Assembly (NCBI GenBank): GCA_030159075.1
Contig: BROG01000239.1
Span: 62,001 to 126,000, forward strand
Reading direction: 5' to 3'
DNA: 64,000 bases
Source of the DNA: Atrina japonica
Taxonomy: Eukaryota; Mollusca; Bivalvia; Pterioida; Pinnidae
In this document: positions 34,970-46,019 of the stretch, piece after piece
Layout of the letters: the number at the start of each line of letters is the position of its first letter
How positions within the stretch are numbered: position 1 is the stretch's first letter
Program-made: the position numbers and the translations under genes
The notes under the pieces: model-generated
Told to the model about the DNA's origin: nothing
Seen by the model: only the letters and a program-made list of their open reading frames with translations
Databases searched by the model: none

Positions 34970-36050
34970 CTCAGATACCAAAGTATAAATCAATAAAATA
35001 TCCAGGACATAGATACAAATCCGGTAAAAATGGACAAACACGGATCCCTGAAAACCAAGAGGTGGGATCAAGTGCCATGGAGGAATAAGCATCCCCTGTC
35101 GACCGGTCACACCCGCCGTGAGACCACAGTCAAGTCCAATGAAATACGTGAGGAGTGAATCCTCACCACAATTGGTACAGATGTCTCAACAACCGCCAAC
35201 GAAAAGGGAACTCAACATTTCACTTAGTGAAACAGAGTAATCGCAAACAAGACGATTATACCGACCATAAAATTTCCGAACGTTGACATTAAACGCGGTT
35301 TTCGATATCCCGATGTGTCAATAATCTGTCAGTGAGTAGTTTACCTCTGTATATGAAATCTTCATATGTTGTTCACGCCCTAGTATATCGGATCATTTGT
35401 GAAATATAAACTCCATATGTGGGTGACTGAGGGATATTACTACTTAAATGTGGAAAATTTACGATGGGAAAATCGAAATCGTCTCGTTTATCGTATAGCT
35501 TAGTTGCCAATTTCCCGTCTGTGTCTATATTAAGTAAAATGTCAAAGTTTGAAGCGTGTGTGCTTGATTCTGTTGTATCTTTAATTACTAGTTCGCTGGG
35601 ATATATTGCATTGACATATGTATGAAAATTGTCATTATAAATTGACAAAACGTCGTCGATATATCTAAATGTCAAATTAAAGGACACCGCTAACTTTTTC
35701 TTCTTTTGATTCAGCAGTTTCTGAAATCTTCTTCGTATGAATAAAGGAACAGGTCAGCCAATAAAGGGGCACAATTGGTTCCCATAGGAATGTTGAGTTT
35801 GTTGAAAGACCACGTCTCCGAACATTACAAATATATTGTCTATTAGAAATTCCAGTAGTGGATAAAGTGACGTGACCAAATTTGCCATTTTCTTCACAAA
35901 AAAATAAAATATATGTCATACCTGATAAAATAAACGCGTTTTTATCTATGTGAAGTGCATACTTGATAGAAATGTGAAATATCTGGGAGAAAGCATATTT
36001 TCCCCCGGACTTCAGTATATCGTCATTATTCTTTTTTTTTTGCAATCATC
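34970..36050 (-). pseudogene. Penelope-like RT, C-terminal two thirds
   Basis: Tail at 34970-35220. The RT has RACTTYEDF-type blocks to about 35373, an open stretch 35373-35687 with FRYIDDVLSIYND (motif C), and the motif-B region near 35770 in another frame. It continues upstream to about 36030. Frameshifts at about 35690 and 35800. Counterpart of 11390-12490. Confidence 0.75.
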
Positions 36051-37044
36051 TATAGACGTGTCTTTGTTTTTAAAAAGTCATCCCCTGATTAGTCTCCTGA
36101 TGTATTAGTTTAATTCATAGGGCATGTAACTTAGTCCCACTTTAATGTTTGAACTTTCAATGTTGTTTTACACATGTTACATACTGTTATTGCTGGGGGA
36201 GAATCTGGCTTCAAGACCATGGGCCTTACGCAAATAAACCGGCAAACGTTCTCCGAAAAATAAGCTTAGGTTCTAGCGGGAACCTGTGCTGAGGAGAAGT
36301 GAAATATTTTATGGTTCAAATATAAAAATTTCAGATACCAAAGTATAAATCTTCAGGATATCCTGGAGACAAATACAAATCTGATCAATATTGAACAAAC
36401 ACGGACCTCTGGAAATCATAGAAGTTGGGATCAGATACCGGGGAGGAGAAAGCATCGCCAGTTAACCGGTCACATCCGCCGTGAGTCCACAGTCAAATCC
36501 AAATGAAGAATCAAAACCTCGTTACAATTAGTACAGACGTCTCAACATCCACCATCGACCGGTACAGACGTCAAATAAACATAATACCAAAGTCATGGTA
36601 TGGTAAAAAGCAACTTATAAAAGGTCAATATTTCTTCAGTTGATATCGAAATGAAAATATCGGTAATTGTTTAATTTTTAATTTCGAACGAGAAAAACGG
36701 ACATTTTATACCATAAAGTATTGTCAAAGAGTAAAACACAAAAAACCTTTTATTATTATCGTGTTCCATTCTGTACATTTCATTTATTAAGGTATTGGAA
36801 TCACATGGCCTTTCAATGATCTGTAAAAATATAAATAACATTGATTATAACGTGGAAATGGTCAACAGAAATATTACATTCAATGTGTGAATAAATAAAT
36901 AAAAAGCTATCATAAATCAGTGTAGGTTACTACAACAAATTATGATGTAAATGGTGTTAAGTAAAAGTATGATTAAGACATATTTTGGGTACTCCAATCA
37001 TTTGTTTTATTGACAAGACAATCATAAGTATGACCAAGTTAAAA
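35678..37044. repeat. Recent tandem duplication, unit 1
   Basis: 1367 bases directly followed by a near-identical unit (37045-38407). The only differences I saw are a few bases and short length changes in A or T runs. The unit spans the RT motif-B part, a tail, and exon 3 of the peptide gene. Confidence 0.85.
36745..36820 (-). pseudogene. Extra copy of gene C exon 3
   Basis: Identical acceptor, His codons, TGA and AATAAA to the copy at 38183, created by the tandem duplication. It lies further downstream of exon 2 than the other copy, so the nearer copy would probably be used first. Confidence 0.6.
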
Positions 37045-38407
37045 TAAAGGACACCGCTAACTTTTTCTTCTTTTGATTCAGCAGTTTCTGAAATCTTCTT
37101 CGTATGAATAAAGGAACAGGTCAGCCAATAAAGGGGCACAATTGGTTCCCATAGGAATACTGAGTTTGTTGAAAGACCACGTCTCCGAACATTACAAATA
37201 TATTGTCTATTAGAAATTCCAGTAGTGGATAAAGTGACGTGACCAAATTTGCCATTTTCTTCACAAAAAAATAAAATATATGTCATACCTGATAAAATAA
37301 ACGCGTTTTTATCTATGTGAAGTGCATACTTGATAGAAATGTGAAATATCTGGGAGAAAGCATATTTTCCCCCGGACTTCAGTATATCGTCATTATTCTT
37401 TTTTTGCAATCATCTATAGACGTGTCTTTGTTTCAAAAAGTCATCCCCTGATTAGTCTCCTGATGTATTAGTTTAATTCATAGGGCATGTAACTTAGTCC
37501 CACTTTAATGTTTGAACTTTCAATGTTGTTTTACACATGTTACATACTGTTATTGCTGGGGGAGAATCTGGCTTCAAGACCATGGGCCTTACGCAAATAA
37601 ACCGGCAAACGTTCTCCCGAAAATAAGCTTAGGTTCTAGCGGGAACCTGTGCTGAGGAGAAGTGAAATATTTTATGGTTCAAATATAAAAATTTCAGATA
37701 CCAAAGTATAAATCTTCAGGATATCCTGGAGACAAATACAAATCTGATCAATATTGAACAAACACGGACCTCTGGAAATCATAGAAGTTGGGATCAGATA
37801 CCGGGGAGGAGAAAGCATCGCCAGTTAACCGGTCACATCCGCCGTGAGTCCACAGTCAAATCCAAATGAAGAATCAAAACCTCGTTACAATTAGTACAGA
37901 CGTCTCAACATCCACCATCGACCGGTACAGACGTCAAATAAACATAATACCAAAGTCATGGTATGGTAAAAAGCAACTTATAAAAGGTCAATATTTCTTC
38001 AGTTGATATCGAAATGAAAATATCGGTAATTGTTTAATTTTTAATTTCGAACGAGAAAAACGGACATTTTATACCATAAAGTATTGTCAAAGAGTAAAAC
38101 ACAAAAAACCTTTTATTATTATCGTGTTCCATTCTGTACATTTCATTTATTAAGGTATTGGAATCACATGGCCTTTCAATGATCTGTAAAAATATAAATA
38201 ACATTAATTATAACGTGGAAATGGTCAACAGAAATATTACATTCAATGTGTGAATAAATAAATAAAAAGCTATCATAAATCAGTGTAGGTTACTACAACA
38301 AATTATGATGTAAATGGTGTTAAGTAAAAGTATGATTAAGACATATTTTGGGTACTCCAATCATTTGTTTTATTGACAAGACAATCATAAGTATGACCAA
38401 GTTAAAA
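37045..38407. repeat. Recent tandem duplication, unit 2
   Basis: Second unit. The junction GTTAAAATAAAGG at about 37038-37050 joins intron 2 sequence directly to RT sequence, which defines the duplication end. Near identity to unit 1 shows a recent event, or an assembly artefact. Confidence 0.85.
38108..38183 (-). CDS. Gene C exon 3: last codons, stop and 3' UTR
   Basis: Acceptor TTTTTACAG before 38183. The exon completes a His codon, then has His and TGA at 38178-38176, and AATAAA near 38112-38117 on the minus strand. In phase with the exon 2 donor at 40634. Confidence 0.65.
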
Positions 38408-40633
38408 AAATGATGAAAGATACTTTATTAAGGATTGTTTTCCAGTTTTTTTTAACATCATCGGGGTATAAAAGCAATTGCTCGTGGAAAAAATTCTGTG
38501 CAGCACTAAGTGCTACAAAATGACATTTTCCCATGAGCAATTGCTTTTATACCCCGATGATGTTCAAAATATGAAAAAACAATCCTTAAATTTATATACA
38601 TTACCATTTTTCATTGAAACTGTAGTCCACTAGATACTAAATTCATTCCAGAATAATGACTTTGCGAGGGTGTTTTCATATGACGTAATATCTCAACAGC
38701 TGTTTAGACATGAGAAGTAGTTCTCTTTTCTGATCGCAAAGTCTAAATGAAATTAAGGTTTAATTTCTTTTTTATATCATTTTGAAAGAAACTAGTGATA
38801 TGGAGAATTTTGAATACTTATTCTCAGATTTAGTTCGCGATTTATAATATTCGACGATTTAATAGTGGCGGGTTAAATGTGTCAGAAGAGAATTGCCCGA
38901 ACAGATGATCGTTGTTTACAACAAATTTTCATTTGAATTCTGATATTTTATCAGTGAAATACACCAAAGAAAGTTTGAGTGTGACTGCTAATATTCGTTC
39001 ATGACAACTGGAGGAAGCCATTCTGCTGTACTTGACAATTTTACCAATCGCTGAATCAGCTGGGAAATTCCGTATCGGTGTTTTTTTCGTAAGTATTTCA
39101 GTATATAGGCTAGCCCACTAGCAAATCCTTGAAATCAATTGAATCAAGACAAATGCTGATTATGTTGTGAAATAACAAACTGTTATTTGTCTGTTTAAAA
39201 GATAATTATCAACACCTTTGTTATGGAAAATCCATGTAGGCCTAGACCTAGATATATGGGTATGTACAGTGTGCTACAGATGCAGGCCTGGTCTTGTGTT
39301 TTCGATTTCTTTCTGTGGTTTTTGTTTGTTTTATGGTATCGAATGGCTTTTAAGATTAAAAAAAGTACGAAATGAATTGCGTTATTTTATTCTTTATTGA
39401 TTCATTCATATGTTCAGAGAAGATTTTTCCGAGAGATACAAGGGTGACGGAAAGGATGTCTAAAATGTTATGTATTCCTACGCTAAAAAGTAAAGCCGTT
39501 AAACGCTTGGGTCATGCGACGACGGACTTGTGTTATTGAAATATGAATACAGTCATTCTATATACTTGCAATGAAGGAAATAGCAGTCGGTATGTAAATA
39601 TTAGTAATGTATTTCCTGTTTAGTCACAACCAGATGTTTTACAAAAAAAATACATCACTATAGTCAGATAATGAATCAATGACTGAGTGAGTGATAGGGA
39701 AGCCTAGAATATAAATTGTAAAACGATGTCAATTCCAATACTGGAGTTGCAAATTCCAATACAAAGTTTTTTAGATTTTAAAAGTTGGAATGTCCACGAG
39801 TAAAGTTTATTTTTCATTAGTAAAGTTAGAAAGTTGGAATAAAGCTGGGAATAAGAAAAATGAATAAATTACAATGACTCTAATACGCATCCGTAGATTT
39901 GAGCTCCTTGCCTGACCATCATTTTTATAGAACGCGTGGACTTGAGACTGAATTGAATCCATGCTGCTTATGAGAGAGATATTAACGCATTGTTGTCTTA
40001 TCAAAAAACCACATAAATGAATTGAATTAGAAATGAAGTATATAACAGATTTTTGTCAAAGTGAAGTTTGTCCTTTTTGTAGATAGTGGATGCTTGCAGA
40101 GAAAAATGCAAATACGAGACTAAAACGACTAGTAACATATGCCTCACCTTGAGCATTTGGTCGAAAGAAAATAGGAACACACGCTTTTCTATGAAACAAA
40201 TCTTTACATTCAGTTCACATTAAAATATTGGAAAACCTATAAAAGGAAATGTCAAATAGATTATCTCCATGTATTTTACTACCTGCTTTAGAACTTATGT
40301 GTTGGTACAGTTCAAACTTCAAATCTTCAAACGGCAAGCATAGGTCTACCATGGTACTTTTATCATTGTATCCAAAACAAAACAGTTCGTTCTGTTTTCC
40401 AATAATAGGTCGTATAGATAAAACATATTGCCTTGACACTAATATTTTTATGTCCAAAAGTGGCCTGTCACGTCTATTTATATTTGATTCTTTGTTTGTA
40501 AACAAGTACCAATTTACATTGTTAGACCTACACGTGACCTTTATAGCAAACGGTAATTGAAAAGTAGGAAATTTGTTGAAAATATATTTATACAAATCAC
40601 AAGATTTCTTCTGCACTGAAAAAGCATACTTAC
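38184..40633 (-). other. Gene C intron 2
   Basis: 2.45 kb with a GTAAGT donor (GTGAGT in A and B). It holds the foldback and blocks colinear with intron 2 of gene B. The 14.1-14.9 kb part of gene B is partly deleted here. Confidence 0.55.
38434..38585. repeat. Intronic foldback in gene C intron 2
   Basis: Arms begin AAGGATTGTTTTCC and end AACAATCCTT. The same loop with GTGCAGCACTAAGTGCTAC as in gene B. Flanking TTA at the left and TTAA at the right are compatible with a short target duplication. Confidence 0.75.
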
Positions 40634-40819
40634 GGCAATGGCAGACGCCATTGTGATCACAATGTCCCACAACATTATTGTTACATGTACAGTGTTCTTC
40701 CCCGAGATGACAAGAACTGTGACAATCACAGTGTCCATTATGACATACTCCATCACTGCCATCTTGACAAAATCCAAAACAGTCGTCATCCGTAGAACAA
40801 GCGTCGTTTTGTGCCATGG
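40634..40819 (-). CDS. Gene C exon 2: 12-Cys, His-rich secreted peptide
   Basis: 186 bases, TTGTAG acceptor and GTAAGT donor. All 12 Cys are kept. Seven residues differ from gene A: exon positions 4 (Asp to Asn), 14 (His to Phe), 24 (Ala to Val), 27 (Asp to Asn), 34 (Asn to Ser), 38 (His to Leu) and 40 (Gly to Glu). By eye, eight of ten base changes alter the residue, and none touches a Cys. Two His of the His-rich set are lost. Reading on past the donor gives a longer open frame, but the conserved donor and exon 3 make that unlikely to be used. Confidence 0.75.
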
Positions 40820-41639
40820 CTACAACTTAAAATTTTCAAATCGATTACTAATGGCGTTTTGATAAAAACAAATGTTGTGTTTTTAACCGTAAACGCATTA
40901 CTTTGTTATAAACTTGCATCTCCAATTAATTTATCGGGTTATAAGCATCCTCTTGCTGCTGGTCGCATATTTAAATGGTCTTCATCTGTGTTTACCCAAA
41001 TAAATTTGATGTACAAATAAAAGCTATACACGGACATAAAAATCTTATGTTCTTATATAGTTTGTGAAAATAATACGAGATCCAGTGCGGTATGGAAGCA
41101 TGGAAATATTATGTTTGAATTACTCAATTCCAAGCAAATAATTGTTAAACTGTGTTTCTCAAACAATTTTCACAAAATATGCACTAATCTAAGAACTTTA
41201 TATCTGTGTATATATATTTTTTGCTATTGTATATGAATCTAAGTAGTATTTTTCGGAAAAAAAGTAAAGGTCCTTTCAAGTTAAACCAATTTGTTCAGAA
41301 TTTGATGACATATTTGTTCTTGAAATAAGATTAATGATAAAACTGTAATAATGTCAATTTGCATTTGAACGTTAAGGAAAGCAAAAATTAAAAATGTCGT
41401 CGAATCAAATTATATAAAAAAGTTCAGTTATTTTGTAAAGGATCACCGATCAATAAAAACAGGTTTACTTATATCGAGAATAAATGTTTGTCCTTTATCT
41501 TTTAACGAGATAATTGCAATTCATCAAAATTGTTTTTGAACAAGAATATCTTAGTCTTATGATAGAAATACATTGGGTTCTAATCTAATCGGCAAAAGAC
41601 AATAGCCGAGCAATATATATATATATAAATCATAGATAC

Positions 41640-41810
41640 CAAAGAATTAATCTCCAGTTCGTCCAGGAGACAAATTATAAATCTGGTGAACATTTGACAA
41701 ACACGGACCTGGAAATCCGGAGGTGGGATCAGATGTCGTGGAGGAGCAAAAATCCACCGTTATCTATCACACCCACCGCAAGTCGAATATGGTACAGGTA
41801 ACTCCACATT
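41640..41810 (-). mobile_element. Retroelement 3' tail fragment
   Basis: Counterpart of 17480-17660, with a slightly expanded TATATA run before it. Confidence 0.4.
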
Positions 41811-42590
41811 TCATTTAGTGAAGCATATTAGATAAAAACAAGGACATTATACCGACCGTACTTTACGTCGTTTCCGAGATCCATCGACAAACCTGTTTCT
41901 GTCACGAGACTTTCATCACTACGTGACAAAATTTAAGTCATATTTTGGATACCTATAGCAGTCCTCGTATCAGCTGATAAAATGCTAAGTTCAGATTAAA
42001 AAAATCAATATTTTAACTCGTAAACATTTTCCTATAGATTAGGGTTCTTGGCTAGGTACTCCTGGCTTGACTCAAATTTTACATCAGTGTCAGTGACGGC
42101 GAATCATAGACTTAAATACGCTTTAGTTGTGGGTTCATATTTTTATTGGAAAATTGTTTAAATGAAATGAAACCGATTTCTCTCTGGAATCCGATTTCCG
42201 ACATGGCACACACATCAGCATTTGCTTGTTGATTCCAACTGAAATTCTTTATATTTTGTGAAAATTGCTTGAGAAACACAGAAAGGCATTTTTCGCTTGC
42301 AATTTAACCTTACTATTTGTTTATGCATACCACATTGGACCTGACCTTATTTTCACAAAATATATAAGAATATAAGATTTTTTATGCTGGTGTATAGCTC
42401 TTATTTGTTATTGTCACTAGTAGTAAAATCAATATGAATTTTTGAGTAATCACAGCTAGTGTCCCATTAAAGTAAAGTATTGCTATTTTGAAAATGTAAA
42501 ATAGAATATGATTTTTGAAAACCTTTTCATAGTATATAATTGCCTGTTACATATTTCAAGACATATAAATAAAAAAGGAATATACTTACT

Positions 42591-42767
42591 ATAGACTCTT
42601 TCACGATAACTGAGGCCCTGTAACTTTGAGAGAATAAATGATACAGTTTCCCGGAAAATGACATCAAGAAAGAATCAGTTACTATAATGACGTCTATATT
42701 TTTGTGGGTATATGTATCATTTATTGTCTCAAAGTTACAGGAACGCAGTTATCGTGAAAGGGTCTAT
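42591..42767. repeat. Foldback MITE in gene C intron 1
   Basis: Terminal inverted repeats TAGACTCTTTCACGATAACT and its complement. TA on both sides. Same element as 18458-18634, so the insertion predates the B/C duplication. Confidence 0.75.
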
Positions 42768-43419
42768 TCTATCTATCGTTGCAATGACGATTTTTCTTTA
42801 GTTATTTAACAGTTATCAACATACGGATAGTGAAAGTAGGCCTTCTAAATAAAATTATTTTGTTAATGTGTACATATTTTCTTTTTTCTTTACTTCATTA
42901 TATCATATTTCTATTAACCCTTCTCTTTCTTTCTCTTTTATCCCCTATTATTTTATCTATTAGAGGCTAAGTCTTTCCTTCTTCCTCATTTACAAGAACA
43001 TGTTCACAATCTATGCTACCTTTGGTCATCAAGTCATTACGCAAATATCCGTACATACCAGTTATATTCAGCATGGAACTTTTTGGTAGCAAAGCTTAAA
43101 TAAATGTTTATTGTTAGATATTAAATAATGAGAGCATGATCTACTGAGGTCAGATGCACTAAATAGGGCCGGCTACTATTGACTTAAACACCAGAGGTAG
43201 AAATAGGACTCTTGAACAATCACATTTTGAATTATAACATTTTTGTTTAATTCTTCATTTGAGTATGATATTTTTTCATCTGATGCATATATGTATTTAA
43301 AATAAAAAAAAAATCAAAGAAAAAGTTAATAAATAAAACAGTGCTGGACATATTCACTTATACATGCCATGAATAATACACTTCTCTGTGACATTGTGTG
43401 TTTGTTACGGTTTCACTAA

Positions 43420-43680
43420 GTGAAATGTTGAGTTGCCTGTTATATGGCGGCTATTGAGATGTCTGCATCCATTGTGACAGGATTCGTTCCTCGCGTATTT
43501 CATTTTGATTTGACACAGCGGGCGTGACCGGTCGACAGGGGGTGCATACTCCTCCATGGCACCTAACCCCACTTTTTGAATTCCAGAGGTCCGTGTTTGT
43601 CCATTTTATACCAGATTTGTATTTATATCCTGGACATACTATAGATTTGTACTTTGGTATTTGAGATTCTTTTATATCCA
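43420..43680 (+). mobile_element. Retroelement 3' tail without RT
   Basis: Starts in the last RT codons (a SEMLSCL-like end near 43425) and continues through GACCGGTCGACAGGGG and CCAGAGGTCCGTGTTTG to the GGTATTTGAG end. The RT body is missing, so it is a strongly 5'-truncated insertion abutting the coding-like segment on its right. Confidence 0.6.
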
Positions 43681-43826
43681 AACACTAGCCTTGGTGTCTT
43701 CCTGGGTACATGCTTTCTGCCACCTGCCACCAGGACTTGAAAGGCATCAATTGCCTGTTCAGAAGCTCTTTCAGCTGCTTGTACAATAACATCTTCGTTG
43801 TTCTTGCTACATTTTATAACATTCAA
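43680..43826 (-). pseudogene. Unrecognised coding-like segment, copy 2
   Basis: Minus-strand block with AAERASEQAIDAFQVLVAGG and RKTPRL, the same segment as 19190-19354. The frame is kept between copies with a handful of conservative and non-conservative changes. No family recognised. Confidence 0.4.
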
Positions 43827-44016
43827 CCTCTATATTTAATTCCTAATGTTATAATAAGGCCACAGACCAAAGTATTTTGTTGACTGTACCATGGTATTGT
43901 TCAAATATATCATAAAGTGTTCTTCTACATTCTACATTTATAATCACATTTCTATCGGCAGCCATGTGCGTTCATTTTTTTTTTTTAAATAAAAAATATA
44001 AATAGAGTAAATTAGT

Positions 44017-44740
44017 TTGGCTATTCAATTACAGGTTTTGAGGTGCCTGGACATCAACCATCTTCTACACAAAACTGTCACATGTTCATGTGCGTCATCT
44101 CCTTTTAAATACAATCCTATCAGGCATGTCATCACCGGCGACGTTTCTATTGTTGGAAATGAAAGCCTCAAAAATCTTATTTTAAGGGACCCTAAAAACC
44201 AAGAAGCCCGTTCCTTTAATTGGCGTCAGAATTTCAGTTTAGTTATGAATTCTGTCGAAGATTATGCCAGACGATGGGCCAAACACGAAGACGTAGAACC
44301 AGACACTTTGTCTAAATGGCTAAAACCCACACGATGGTTGATCAAATCTCGTATTCGAAAACTTAAAGGGAATATGAAAACATGTTATCCCTCTGTATTT
44401 AGTGATCCAGAAGTAGTAAATGAACTGGATAGATTACATGACCAATATGTACTGCTACCAGCAGACAAAGCCTCCAATAATAGTTTTTATTTGTAAGGCA
44501 CATTGTTATAATTGTTTAGTATAAGAACTTGGATTTAATTCGAATTCTGGAAATCTTATATACACTCGTAGCTCACTTTCAAAGGACGAGATCCTTCAAA
44601 ATTACGTGTCCGTATTACGCTCATTTGATATACTTACAACGGATACCGATTTTGAGCTACCATATTTATATTGGATTCCTAAACTTCATAAAACCCCATA
44701 TAAGCAAAGATACATAGTAGGATCCAGCAAATCACTCCTC
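44017..44740 (+). pseudogene. Penelope-like RT, N-terminal part
   Basis: Open from 44017 to 44496, with a RRWAKHEDVEPDTLSKWL block and LLPADKASNN near 44455. After a frame change, 44606-44735 reads ELPYLYWIPKLHKTPYKQRY (early RT motifs). At 44733 it jumps to the 3' tail, deleting all catalytic motifs, so no RT activity is possible. It shows the intact target of the retrozyme insertion at 20621. Confidence 0.75.
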
Positions 44741-44940
44741 ACGTGTTTTATTGGACTTGACTGTGGACTCACGGCGGTTGTGACCGGTCGACAGGGGATG
44801 CTTACTCCTCCATGGCACCTGATCCCACCTCGTGGTTTCCAGAGGTCCGTGTTTGTCCATTTTTACCGGATTTGTATCTATGTCCTGGACATTCTATTGA
44901 TTTATACTTTTGTATCTGAGATTTTTTATATTATGTTTCT
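44735..44940 (+). mobile_element. Retroelement 3' tail
   Basis: Canonical tail with ACTCACGGCGGTTGTGACCG, CCTCCATGGCACCTGATCCC and CCGGATTTGTATCTATGTCC. It ends near 44930, 60 bases before gene C exon 1. Confidence 0.65.
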
Positions 44941-44990
44941 TTTTTGCAAAACTAAACCTGCTATATTATGTTTATGGTATTTAAACTTAC

Positions 44991-45033
44991 CAATATACGC
45001 CAAAGCAACTGCAAAGATTAGCAAGGAACGCAT
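44991..45033 (-). CDS. Gene C exon 1: signal peptide
   Basis: ATG at 45033-45031, MRSLLIFAVALAYI, one base of a split codon and a GTAAG donor. In phase with exon 2 at 40819. Upstream, the TATAAATA box of genes Z and B is missing: the stretch reads GTATAACTC after an apparent eight-base deletion near 45095. A retrozyme lies about 400 bases further upstream. Confidence 0.7.
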
Positions 45034-45419
45034 TGTAATGATCGGTCAGTTGTGAGAGGTGAAGGGAGACTGGTGAACAAATCTAGAATATGAGTTATAC
45101 ATTAAAGTACGCACCTGCTATATCTATAATTAAGATAACTGCTTTGACCTCATTTGTCATAACTCATGATATTCAAAACTCAAAGTCAAAGTTAAACTAT
45201 TGCTATAAGGTTAATTGGATTTCAAGGACAAATTTGCGGAATACAGAGTAACCTCCCATTTGCAACAGTTGTCTTTCATTATAGCATATTTCTCAACGTA
45301 ACATTACTTTTTATTTTACTTCAGAAATTGAACAAACTGATAAACCCAGTAAAACTTAAAAAGATGAAAAATTATTATATGAGCTTAATAAATTTTACCA
45401 AGGATTGTAAATTGTAGAT

Positions 45420-45815
45420 ATCGTCTTGGCCGTTATAACTTTGGTAGTATGTTTATAAGATTTATAACCACTAGGTCGTTGCCACTGCTGGTGGACCGTT
45501 TGAGTCCCCGAGGGTATACATAAACTTAATACCTGGTATTTCGGTACCAGTTGTTTATCTTATATTAAAGTAATATTTGGCACTTTTAACATCATTTCAA
45601 TTCAAAAAATTTCTAAAGCTAGGATAGTCATTTTTAGTGGATACTCTTAGATAGATTTCGGCTATACTTTTAAAGATATTATTTTGCCTTGTATAATACT
45701 ACTTTCTCTTTAGAAAATACACATAACTTTTAAACTGGAGCTCAACTGATGAAGTCTAATTGACAGAAACGATATCGTCTTGAGCATTATAACTTTGGTA
45801 GTATGTTTATAAAAA
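45420..45815 (+). mobile_element. Retrozyme insertion upstream of gene C
   Basis: Absent at the matching place upstream of gene B (24370-24395, AGGATTGTAACTTGTATATA). Contains the 3' part of one hammerhead (TCGTCTTGG at 45421), a unit of about 354 bases, and a full hammerhead at 45738-45785. Landmark blocks: GTTGCCACTGCTGGTGGACC and GAGTCCCCGAGGGTATAC. So one unit plus partial repeats of its ends, as expected from a retrozyme. Confidence 0.75.
45738..45785 (+). ncRNA. Type I hammerhead ribozyme
   Basis: Plus strand: GCTCAA (45740-45745), CTGATGA (45746-45752), a GTC/GAC hairpin, GAAACGATATCGTC to 45779, TTGAGC (45780-45785). Stem I is six perfect pairs; stem III is the palindrome ACGATATCGT without a real loop, as in dimer-acting hammerheads of retrozymes and Penelope-like elements. 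Predicted cleavage is after 45779. The A-A at the foot of stem II is unusual. Confidence 0.75.
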
Positions 45816-45847
45816 TATATAATGTGTTACATTGTATTGCGGTACTT

Positions 45848-45930
45848 AACGATTGTCCGTGGTTATCGGCTTCTCTCCTTCCACCATTAAAACTAGCTGC
45901 CACCATATAACTGAAAAAAATATTATATGG
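45848..45930 (+). mobile_element. SINE tail fragment
   Basis: Matches 24420-24495, with CCACCATATAACTGAAAA near the end. Confidence 0.4.
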
Positions 45931-46019
45931 CGTAAAGCTATAATCAAAACAAACAAAAAAATTATGAATCTATTTAAAGTAAACAAAAATCAAAACTCAA
46001 GTCCATTATAGCACGACGA

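Larger units (their letters stand above)
40820..44990 (-). other. Gene C intron 1
   Basis: 4.2 kb, colinear with intron 1 of gene B but without the pogo-like MITE and most of the RT body. Carries the foldback at 42591-42767, the unrecognised coding segment at 43680-43826, and an RT N-terminus at 44017-44740 joined directly to its 3' tail. Confidence 0.5.

Noticed and set aside
40215..40817. 200-residue single-exon protein beginning with the Cys domain
   Set aside because: The frame runs through a conserved splice donor into intron. Genes A and B have early stops there, and the exon 3 copies fit in phase.
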